Shown: positions 1 through 7,493 of the stretch, in pieces
Position numbering within the stretch: the first letter of the stretch is position 1
How the letters are laid out: each line of letters opens with the position of its first letter
DNA from: VAZQ01 sp035293945
GTDB taxonomy: Bacteria > Pseudomonadota > Alphaproteobacteria > Rhizobiales > Xanthobacteraceae
Direction of reading: 5' to 3'
DNA: 64,000 bases
Assembly (NCBI GenBank): GCA_035293945.1
Contig: DATGLV010000043.1
Span: 110,750 to 174,749 of the forward strand
Position numbers and translations under genes: made by a program
Notes under the pieces: model-generated
Database searches by the model: none
What the model saw: only the letters and a program-made list of their open reading frames with translations
What the model was told of the DNA's origin: nothing

Positions 1-520
1 CCACGTTGAACACCTCGCGCGCCATGAGCGGCGCGAGGCCCTGCGACGGCTCGTCCAGCACCAGGAGCTTGGGGTTGATGAGCAGTGCGCGGGCGATCGC
101 CAGCATTTCCTGCTCGCCGCCAGAGAGATAACGGCCCTTGCTGCGTCGCCGCTCCTCGAGCCGCGGGAACAGCTCGTAGATGCCGCGGATAGTCCACGGA
201 CCGGGGCGTTCGATCGGCACCTTCAGGTTCTCCTCGACTGTCAGGCTGCCGAAAACCCGCCGCCCCTCCGGCACGAAACCGACGCCCAGCGCGGCGATGC
301 GATCGGAGGGCCAAGCCGTGGTTTCCTTGCCGAAAATGTGCACGCTCCCCTCGCGCGCCGGGGTCAATCCGATCAAGCTGCGCAGCGTGGTGCTTTTGCC
401 GGCGCCGTTGCGGCCGAGAAGCGCGACCAGCTCACCTTCGCGGATCTCCAACGAGACACCGTAGAGAATATGGCTCTTGCCATAGAAGGTATGCAGGCCT
501 TCGGCGACGAGCGCGCTCAT
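1..520 (-). CDS. livF: Branched-chain amino acid-type ABC transporter ATPase LivF, 3' end cut by window
   Basis: Energises a Liv-type (HAAT) importer from the cytoplasmic side. The visible 173 residues begin MSALVAEGLHTFYGKSHILY and contain Walker A (GRNGAGKST), the ABC signature (LSGGEQ) and Walker B (LLVLDEPS), followed by QGLAPL, which is typical of LivF. The C-terminus lies outside the window. It starts 19 bases after the livG stop and is the last visible gene of the livK-H-M-G-F operon. The family assignment is secure. The substrate could be branched-chain amino acids, amides or aromatic acids, and the sequence does not decide this. Confidence 0.93.
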   Translation of the reverse strand, partial: MSALVAEGLHTFYGKSHILYGVSLEIREGELVALLGRNGAGKSTTLRSLIGLTPAREGSVHIFGKETTAWPSDRIAALGVGFVPEGRRVFGSLTVEENLKVPIERPGPWTIRGIYELFPRLEERRRSKGRYLSGGEQEMLAIARALLINPKLLVLDEPSQGLAPLMAREVFNV

Positions 521-539
521 GGTAAGTGCCTCACGGTGC

Positions 540-1289
540 TCATGTGCTTTGCCCGAGATACGCGGCTTGCACGCGCTCGTCGGCCGCGATTTCCGCCGGC
601 GTCCCCTCGGCCAGCACCAGGCCTTCGGCCAGGACCATGATTCGCGTCGCCAGGTGAAAGACGACCCGCATGTCATGCTCGATCAGCACGATCGCGAGCC
701 CGTGTTCCTTGTGCACCTTGCCGATCAGCTGGACGATATCGTGGGTCTCCTGGTCGCCCATGCCGGCGGTCGGCTCGTCGAGCAGCAACAGGCTCGGATT
801 GAGCGCCAGCGCCATCATGATCTCGGTCGCGCGCTGGTCCCCGTGCGAGAGCTCACCCACCAGATGATCGGCTTGGCCGGCGAGCCCGCCCTGATCCAAC
901 AGCTCCCCAACGCGCTTTTCGATCTCGGCATTGCGCCGCCGCGACAGCCACGGCGACAGTCGCATGCCCGCCGCCACCTCGACCGGCACGCGCAGGTTCT
1001 CGTAGACGGTGAGCTCGGGGAAGATCTCGGTGATCTGAAAAGTGCGCGCCATGCCGAGCGCCACGCGGGCGTGCGCCGGCAGATGCGTAATATCGCGGTC
1101 GCGGAAGCGGATGCGGCCGGCGCTCGGCGGGAAGAAGCCGCTGATGAGGTTGAAGAAGGTCGTCTTGCCGGCGCCGTTGGGGCCGATCACGGCGCGCAGC
1201 TCGCCGGCCTCGACCTTGAGCGAGACGTCGTGGACAGCGATGAGGCTGCCGAAGGCGCGGCTGATGCTCTCGACCTCGAGCAGGCTCAT
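540..1289 (-). CDS. livG: Branched-chain amino acid-type ABC transporter ATPase LivG
   Basis: Second ATPase of the Liv-type importer, 249 residues, the usual LivG length. It has Walker A (GPNGAGKTT), a variant signature (LSHGDQ), Walker B (LLLLDEPTAGM) and a C-terminal EHDMRVVF segment typical of LivG. The start MSLLEVESISRAFG is chosen because this ATG overlaps the livM stop by 4 bases (ATGA), a sign of translational coupling. Upstream in-frame codons merely run into livM. Confidence 0.95.
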   Translation of the reverse strand: MSLLEVESISRAFGSLIAVHDVSLKVEAGELRAVIGPNGAGKTTFFNLISGFFPPSAGRIRFRDRDITHLPAHARVALGMARTFQITEIFPELTVYENLRVPVEVAAGMRLSPWLSRRRNAEIEKRVGELLDQGGLAGQADHLVGELSHGDQRATEIMMALALNPSLLLLDEPTAGMGDQETHDIVQLIGKVHKEHGLAIVLIEHDMRVVFHLATRIMVLAEGLVLAEGTPAEIAADERVQAAYLGQST

Positions 1290-2242
1290 GGCTGCACCTT
1301 GTTGCGCCGCAGGACGCCCAGCACGCCGGTCGGGAAGAACACGACGACCAGCACGAAGAACACGCCGATCAACGTCATCCAATAGTCGGTGAGGCTCGAA
1401 AGCTTGTCCTGCAGCACCACGAAGACAGCAGCGCCGATCAGCGGACCCCAGAACGAGCGCATGCCGCCCAGCACCGCCATGATGACGAAATCGCCCGATT
1501 GCTGCCAATGAAAGGCGCGCGGATCGACGAAGTTGTCGAGATAGGCGTAGAGCGTGCCGGCCAGGCTGGTGAAGGCGGCCGAGATCACGAATGACAGCCA
1601 GATATGCTGCTGCACCGGGATGCCGAGGAAGCGGGCGCGGCGTTCGTTCTCACGGATCGCCAGCAGCGTGCGGCCGAATGGCGAGCGCAACAAAAATCCC
1701 ATGAGGGCGGCCGAGACCAGCAGGCAAGCCAGCACCAGGTAATAGAAGGCCTTGTCGCTGCCGGCGATGTCGATTTGCGTAAAGCCGAGGTCGAGCGGCA
1801 TCCGGTTCCAGCCGGTCAGGCCGTCGTCGCCACCCGTCACCGAGACCCAGCGGAAGGCGATGAAGTAGAACACCTGGCCGAAGGCGATCGTCACCATGGC
1901 GAAATAGACGCCGCGCAGCCGCACGATCATGGCGCCGATCAGCATCGCTCCGAGCGTGCCGGCCAGTACGCCGACGAGGAGGCCGAGCGACGTCGAGGGC
2001 GCAAGATATTTGATCGCCATGCCGGCCCCATAGGCGCCGAGCCCGAGATAGGCGGCGTGGCCGAAGGACAGGACGCCGGTGAAGCCGAGCAGGAAATTCA
2101 CCGCCATCGCGGCCAGCGCCATCACCAACACGCGGGTGCCGAGCGCGGTGTAGCCGCCGACCAGCGGCATCCAATTCGGCGCCGTCGCCAGCACGACGAT
2201 GATCAGGAAGATGGCGGCGCAACGCCGATTGAACACTTTCAC
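1286..2242 (-). CDS. livM: Branched-chain amino acid-type ABC transporter permease LivM
   Basis: Inner-membrane permease of the Liv-type importer, 318 residues with about 9-10 hydrophobic segments and the LivM hallmark GFTGVLSFGHAAYLGLGAY near residue 55. It pairs with LivH to form the channel. The gene overlaps both neighbours by 4 bases (livH upstream, livG downstream), so the three are almost certainly co-translated. Confidence 0.95.
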   Translation of the reverse strand: MKVFNRRCAAIFLIIVVLATAPNWMPLVGGYTALGTRVLVMALAAMAVNFLLGFTGVLSFGHAAYLGLGAYGAGMAIKYLAPSTSLGLLVGVLAGTLGAMLIGAMIVRLRGVYFAMVTIAFGQVFYFIAFRWVSVTGGDDGLTGWNRMPLDLGFTQIDIAGSDKAFYYLVLACLLVSAALMGFLLRSPFGRTLLAIRENERRARFLGIPVQQHIWLSFVISAAFTSLAGTLYAYLDNFVDPRAFHWQQSGDFVIMAVLGGMRSFWGPLIGAAVFVVLQDKLSSLTDYWMTLIGVFFVLVVVFFPTGVLGVLRRNKVQP

Positions 2243-3108
2243 CGCAACCGTCCCTCGTCTCCGAACAGGCCGCTCGGCCGCACCAGCAGCACCAGCGCCA
2301 TCATCACGTAGATCACCGCTTCGGTGGCGGCCGGAAAGAAAACTGTGGTGAGCCCCGAGGTGACGCCGATCAGAAGCCCGCCGGCGAGCGTGCCGGGCAG
2401 GCTGCCGAGCCCACCGACGATGATGGCGACAAAGCTCGGCATGATCAGCGTGTCACCGATCGTCGGCGAAAGGCCGAGCATGCCGGCCGCCAGCACGCCG
2501 GCGAGCCCGGCCAGATAGATGCCGAGGCCGAAATTGAGGTTGCGCAACAGCCGCACATTAACGCCCAGCACCGCGACCGTATCGAGATCGAGCGTGCCGG
2601 CGCGGATGCGCATACCAAGCCGCGTGTAGCCAAGGATCAGGAATAGCCCGCCGACCGCGATCGCCACCACCGCGACCATGAACAGCCGGTACCCGGTCAG
2701 GAAGAAGAAGTTGAGCGAGAGCGGCGTCGCCAGCACGGCCGGGATCTGATACGGCACGCTCGATGCCCCCCAGATGAAGCGCAGCGCATCCTGGAAGATG
2801 AAGGCGAGCCCAAAGGTGAGGAGCAGGCTGTAAAGTGGATCGCGTCCATAGAGGCGGCGAATGAGCAGCCGCTCGAGCACCACCCCCAAGACCGCGGTCA
2901 GGAACGGCGCCACCACGAGCGCGACCCAAAACCCCGTATACGGCATCAGCGAATAGGCGAAGTACGCACCGAGCGCGAGAAAGCCGCCATGCGCGAAATT
3001 GATGACACCGCTCAGGTTGAGGATCAGCGACAGGCCGAGCGCCATGAGGGCGTAGAACGCGCCCACAATAAGCCCGTTCAGAAGATTGAACAGAATGACC
3101 TGACTCAT
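2239..3108 (-). CDS. livH: Branched-chain amino acid-type ABC transporter permease LivH
   Basis: Inner-membrane permease partner of LivM, 289 residues and strongly hydrophobic throughout. The N-terminal block NLSGVINFAHGGFLALGAY is the LivH family signature. The gene follows the periplasmic binding protein after a 304-base spacer that contains a stem-loop. It overlaps livM by 4 bases. Confidence 0.95.
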   Translation of the reverse strand: MSQVILFNLLNGLIVGAFYALMALGLSLILNLSGVINFAHGGFLALGAYFAYSLMPYTGFWVALVVAPFLTAVLGVVLERLLIRRLYGRDPLYSLLLTFGLAFIFQDALRFIWGASSVPYQIPAVLATPLSLNFFFLTGYRLFMVAVVAIAVGGLFLILGYTRLGMRIRAGTLDLDTVAVLGVNVRLLRNLNFGLGIYLAGLAGVLAAGMLGLSPTIGDTLIMPSFVAIIVGGLGSLPGTLAGGLLIGVTSGLTTVFFPAATEAVIYVMMALVLLVRPSGLFGDEGRLR

Positions 3109-3412
3109 GCGGACGCCGTTTTTGAAGGATATGTCATGAGACTATTTGCGGCCCGCGAGCTCGGTGCGCTTGCGGGGGAGGGTCGGGGAGGGGAGCGGCG
3201 TTCGCCGAAATAGCATACGAAAAGCGCGCAGCCCCCACCTCCAGCCCCTCCATTCGGGGTATACCCGACTTCGCTCTCGAATGCTGGTCGAAGCCGAAAA
3301 ATTCGACTTCGACTGGGGAGGGGAGCCCGCCTGGTTTGCGGCGGGTGCTTTCAGTCAAACACTTCTCGGCACGAGCCATACCGCGACGTCGAGGCGATCT
3401 GCAACCGCGCGA
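3109..3412. promoter_or_regulatory. Spacer between livK and livH with stem-loop
   Basis: No gene is seen in these 304 bases. On the minus strand there is a stem-loop at 3287-3313 (12-base arms, 3-base loop, one G-U pair) and a perfect 10-base palindrome GGGTATACCC at 3257-3266. Purine-rich tracts (ggggaggg) recur on both sides of the stem. Such a hairpin between a binding-protein gene and its permease gene often limits read-through or protects upstream mRNA. That role is inferred here. Confidence 0.4.
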
Positions 3413-4687
3413 TCAGGTCGGGTAGGTGAGCTTGCAGCCGGTCTCGGCAGGTGGCGGTATGAAATCAGGCCCCTTGGCCACCTCGTCGATCACGAACAGA
3501 TCCTCCGGGTCGGACTTTCCTTTGGATTGCAGATGGCCGACGAATGCCGAAGGCACCAGCTGATGGTCCTCGGCCCGATAGTAGGGCGTGCCCGGCATCA
3601 GGGCGACCTCAGGCGGCAGCTTGAAGCCCTCCAATGCGTGCGCGAGCTTCACGGCGTCGGTGGTCTTCTCCTGGTTTGCGACCAGGCCGAAGGTCCACAT
3701 CGCCGCGTAGCCGAACCAGGTGCGCGCGGTCGGCACCTTGTTGGTCTTCTTGCGGATGGCGGCGACGAAATCGGCGACATGCGGCACGTTAGGCTGGTTC
3801 CAGTACCACTCGAACAGCCAGGACCCGATGCGTGCTTCGGGCGGCAGCCCTTCCACGACTTCGAGCTCCTGCTGCATGCCGGCGATCTTGACCTGCTTGT
3901 CGAGGCCGAATTGCACCGCCTGCTTGATCGAGTTGATGCCGTCATCGCCGGCTGCGAGATTGACGATCACGTCGGGATTGGCGGCGCGCGCCTTGATCAG
4001 GATCGCCGAATAATCGGTGCTGCCCAGCGGGAAGAACTCGGTGCCGACATTGACGCCGCCGATCTTGGCGGCGGCCTTGTTCAGCCCATCCGCGAGCGAA
4101 TGACCGAACGCATAATCCTGGGCGATCACATAATACTTCTTGCCGATCTTGTTGATGAGCGGACCCGCCATCGCGTTGCCCTGCATCGTGCCGGTATTGC
4201 AGACGCGGAACGTGGTCCAATGGCAGCTCGCGCCGGTGACCGTGTCGGCGTGGCCGCCCGGAACGATGTGGAGGGTCTTGAGCTCTGCGGCGACCTGGGA
4301 GATCGCGATCGCGTGCGAGGAATTCACGTTGCCGATGAGGAATTCGACCTTGTCGCTCTGGATCAGCTTGCGCGCCTTCTGCACCGCGACGTCTGTCTTG
4401 TCGGAGGTCGAGTCCTCAACCACCATCTGCACTTGGCGGCCGAGGATGCCGCCTTTGGCATTGATCTGCTCGGCGGCGAGCTCCATGCCGGTGTTTTCAT
4501 TCTTGCCGAGCGCCGTGTAGATACCGGTCAGCGGATTGTCGACCCCGATCTTGATCGGTTCCTCGCCCCGCGCCTTGATGATCGCCGGGCCGAGGAACGG
4601 ACCCATGAATTGGGCCGCACCTGCGGCGAGGCCGGCTTTGAGCAGCGTGCGGCGACCAAGCCGGCCGCCCCGTGAGTTGTGCTTCAT
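3413..4687 (-). CDS. livK: Liv-type ABC transporter substrate-binding protein
   Basis: Periplasmic binding protein (type 1 periplasmic-binding fold, Peripla_BP_6), 424 residues, delivering ligand to the LivHMGF complex. The start MKHNSRGGRLGRRTLLKAG is chosen for its strong Shine-Dalgarno (GGGGGAGGAT) and because it opens with a twin-arginine signal (GRRTLLKAG), so export is probably through Tat. The mature part begins near EEPIKIGVDNPLTGIY, the usual opening of this fold. It is the first gene of the operon. The long length and Tat signal fit the subgroup of Rhizobiales binding proteins often linked to aromatic or amide substrates, but the ligand cannot be read from sequence. Confidence 0.9.
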   Translation of the reverse strand: MKHNSRGGRLGRRTLLKAGLAAGAAQFMGPFLGPAIIKARGEEPIKIGVDNPLTGIYTALGKNENTGMELAAEQINAKGGILGRQVQMVVEDSTSDKTDVAVQKARKLIQSDKVEFLIGNVNSSHAIAISQVAAELKTLHIVPGGHADTVTGASCHWTTFRVCNTGTMQGNAMAGPLINKIGKKYYVIAQDYAFGHSLADGLNKAAAKIGGVNVGTEFFPLGSTDYSAILIKARAANPDVIVNLAAGDDGINSIKQAVQFGLDKQVKIAGMQQELEVVEGLPPEARIGSWLFEWYWNQPNVPHVADFVAAIRKKTNKVPTARTWFGYAAMWTFGLVANQEKTTDAVKLAHALEGFKLPPEVALMPGTPYYRAEDHQLVPSAFVGHLQSKGKSDPEDLFVIDEVAKGPDFIPPPAETGCKLTYPT

Positions 4688-5029
4688 GATATCCTCCCCC
4701 AGGGTTCCATTGCGTTGGCTCCGGTCTACCCGGATCGCGGGCGCAATTTTGCCATAACCTTGCCTGAACCGGCCAGCCCCGGCAAGTCGGCGGAGGCCCC
4801 TAGGCGGGCCCTTATACGGGTCAAGCCAATCGCCCGGTTTCGCCAAAGCCGCAACCGCAGCCTGAGATGGAGCGGGATCCCTCGAAGACGTCCCTGCTGA
4901 GGGTCCCATCACTGCTGCCGATGACCCCATGGTTCTTTTGCAGGTGCACGAGTTTTGCGGCGCACACCGAACGCTTCGGCGCCTGCATCGCCTTGCAGGC
5001 GCCAAGGCTGAAGCCGTCAAGAGCTAGGC
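4688..5029. promoter_or_regulatory. Gene-free stretch upstream of livK
   Basis: These 342 bases lie between the livK start and the 3' end of the peptidase gene, both on the minus strand, so the livK promoter must be here. I see no convincing coding frame and no clear -35/-10 pair. Confidence 0.3.
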
Positions 5030-7270
5030 TCAGTGATGCGGAGAGGCGAGCGTCGTCCAGGACTCCGAAGTGGAGTGCGAGCCGCCGCCGTTGATTGGTC
5101 CGCTTGTGGGCGCGACCGAGGCAATAGCATGGGCGAGCCTGCTCGACGCAATGGAGACCGAGAATGTGTCGGTCGCCGAAAGGCCGCTCGTATCCGTGGC
5201 CTTGACCGAGACATTGAGCGACGTAGCCGAAGTCGGCGCTGTGCCCGAGAAGGTATCGGTTGCGGCATTGAACTTGAGCCAAGTCGGCAGCGCTGAGCCG
5301 TTGGAGAGTGTTGCGCTGTATGTAAGGGTCTCGTGCTGAGGGTCGGTGAAGGTGTTGGCCGGCAGCGCGATGCTGAAGCTCTTGCCTCCCGTCAATCTCT
5401 GCGACGGAGTCGGATTCGTGACCACCGGGGCGGAGGCCGGCGTGAGCACCGAGATGGTCTCCGAACTGGAAGCGCCGCCGCTGTCGGTCGCCGTCACCTT
5501 GATGCTGAGCCCATTCGCGTTGACCGGCACCGTGCCGGTGAACGTCTCGGTCGCGGCATTGAAGGACAGCCACGTCGGCAGGGCCGAACCGTTGGCGAGC
5601 GTCGCCTTGTAGGTAAGCTTCTCTCCCTGCGGGTCGGTAAAGGTGTTCGACGCAAGCTTGAAGTTGACGGCTTGGCCGAGCTTCCAGGTCTGCGTCGCAG
5701 TCTGCGCCATCACGACCGGGGCCGCAGCCGCGGGGGCCTGAACCGAGAACGTCTCGCTCGCCGACAGGCCGCTCGTGTCGGTCGCGGTGACCTTGATGTT
5801 GAGCCCATTGGTGCCGAGCGGCACGGTGCCGGTGAAGGTGTCGCTCGCGGCATTGAATGTCAGCCATGCGGGCAGGGCCGCGCCATTCGCAAGCGTTGCC
5901 GAATAGGTCAGTGTTTCGTTCTGCGGATCCTTGAAGGTGCCAGCGGCGAGCGTGAAGGAGATGGACTTGCCGATCACCCAGGTCTGCGTCGCGGTTTGCG
6001 CAGCAAGGACTGGAGGGGACGGGTTGGCGGGAGGCGGCGGGGGAGTGGGAGTGCCGCCCTGGCCGACATTGTCCGCCGTGATGGTGTCGCCGTCAGCGAG
6101 CAGGGTCGAGAGGCTGACCTCGAAGGTCGTGTCCCAGTTCTGCCCCGACATCGTGCCCCAGGGATTGCGGATCTCGAGCATGCCGGTCGTGCTGTCGTAG
6201 CCGTAGATCGACATCGCGTGATCGGCCACCAGCGTCGTGTTCCCGGAGCTGTCGGCGGCGTTCGTGTAGGAGGACAGGATGACGTCGTCGCCGCTGGCGA
6301 GATCGGTGCTCAGCACCGACAGCACGCTCGCGGTCGAATTTCCAAACGCGTAGCTCGTTTCCGAAAGCGAGGAATTGTAGACGTACTTGGCCCAGCTGCT
6401 GCCGTTGGCGCTGAAATCGGTGATCGCCGAAGCTCCGGTGACTTCCTCCAGCGCGAATTCCGGCGCGCCGCCGTTGCCGATGGTCGACCAGGAATTGCCG
6501 TAGTTGACGGAGTTGCCGGTCACCACGCCCTCGGCCTGGAGCTGCGCATAGGCCTTCTCGGCGAGGCTCGCCCAGATATTGGTCCCGTAGTTGAACATCG
6601 TGCCGCCGTCGGCAAGCGAATTGTTGACGGTGACGTATTCGGCGACGCCGTCGACGTAGAAGCGCACCCCGTAGGTGTTGTTCCCGTTGACGGTGAACAT
6701 CGACGAGATGATGCTGGAATCCTGGTGCGCAACCTCGGCAAGGCTCGACAGGAAGTAGCAGTCGCCCAGATAGCCCTGGTTGATGTCGTTCATGCTCGGT
6801 CCGCTCTGGCCGAACAGCGGGCTCGAGCAGGCCGAGTAGGACACCGTAAACGGAGAATAGCCGCTCATGTTGACGTAATCGCTCGGCAGATCGGTGCCGA
6901 GCAACCACTTGCCGTTGAGCTCGGAAAGCTGCGCGGCGGTCGAGCCGGCCTTGAGGTTGCCCAGCGCAGTCGAGGACTTGGCACCGCCCGTCCAGGTCGC
7001 GTTTCCGGAATTTCCATCGACCAGGTCGGTCATGACACCGGTCAGATAAGCCGACGTGGTCACGCCGTTGTTGAGATTGGCGACGATCGTCTGCAGGTCG
7101 GAGAATTCGGCGGAGGTCAGTGTCGAGTTGCAAGTCGCAAGGTTGGAATCGAGATCGGCGATGAGCTTCTCAAGTCCCGCATAGGTGACGGTGCCGTTGA
7201 CATCGGCTGCGGTCATGTCGGCAGCGATTGAGGCGGTCGACAGGCTGCCGATCCAGGACGGAGTGGTCAT
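5030..7270 (-). CDS. Calpain-like (C2 family) cysteine peptidase with three cadherin-like repeats
   Basis: A 746-residue protein. Residues 163-370 carry the C2 peptidase core: INQGYLGDCYFLSSLAE with catalytic Cys171, DHAMSIYGYD with His351, and IRNPWG with Asn369, so the triad is complete. A proline linker (about 415-425) leads to three repeats of about 95 residues of the He_PIG/CADG type (LTYSATLANGAALPAWL, then TFTGTVP). No N-terminal signal peptide is visible, so export, if any, would need a C-terminal or other signal. The start is uncertain. MTTPSWIGS is preferred, but neither it nor an ATG 17 codons upstream has a good ribosome site. Substrate unknown. The repeats suggest attachment to carbohydrate or to another surface protein. 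Confidence 0.85.
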   Translation of the reverse strand: MTTPSWIGSLSTASIAADMTAADVNGTVTYAGLEKLIADLDSNLATCNSTLTSAEFSDLQTIVANLNNGVTTSAYLTGVMTDLVDGNSGNATWTGGAKSSTALGNLKAGSTAAQLSELNGKWLLGTDLPSDYVNMSGYSPFTVSYSACSSPLFGQSGPSMNDINQGYLGDCYFLSSLAEVAHQDSSIISSMFTVNGNNTYGVRFYVDGVAEYVTVNNSLADGGTMFNYGTNIWASLAEKAYAQLQAEGVVTGNSVNYGNSWSTIGNGGAPEFALEEVTGASAITDFSANGSSWAKYVYNSSLSETSYAFGNSTASVLSVLSTDLASGDDVILSSYTNAADSSGNTTLVADHAMSIYGYDSTTGMLEIRNPWGTMSGQNWDTTFEVSLSTLLADGDTITADNVGQGGTPTPPPPPANPSPPVLAAQTATQTWVIGKSISFTLAAGTFKDPQNETLTYSATLANGAALPAWLTFNAASDTFTGTVPLGTNGLNIKVTATDTSGLSASETFSVQAPAAAAPVVMAQTATQTWKLGQAVNFKLASNTFTDPQGEKLTYKATLANGSALPTWLSFNAATETFTGTVPVNANGLSIKVTATDSGGASSSETISVLTPASAPVVTNPTPSQRLTGGKSFSIALPANTFTDPQHETLTYSATLSNGSALPTWLKFNAATDTFSGTAPTSATSLNVSVKATDTSGLSATDTFSVSIASSRLAHAIASVAPTSGPINGGGSHSTSESWTTLASPHH

Positions 7271-7493
7271 ATGGTGGTTTGCCCTAATTGTTCCGATCAG
7301 AACGAAGGCAGCGCCGTCCATGGTTCAGACAGCGCTGCTTTATTGGGCGACAATGCAGGCGAAAGTCCTTAGATTCGCTCAGTCAATTCCCTAACATTTT
7401 ACCCGCTGCCGCTTGGTTACCCATTTATGAAATTATGGCGTGGCAACAGTTGGGCCACGCCATAATGCGCATTCTGCTTGCAGCCGGCGCGCT

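Noticed and set aside
519..1385. Long plus-strand frame opposite livG
   Set aside because: It is the antisense image of a clear ATPase gene with all motifs. No ribosome site and no family.
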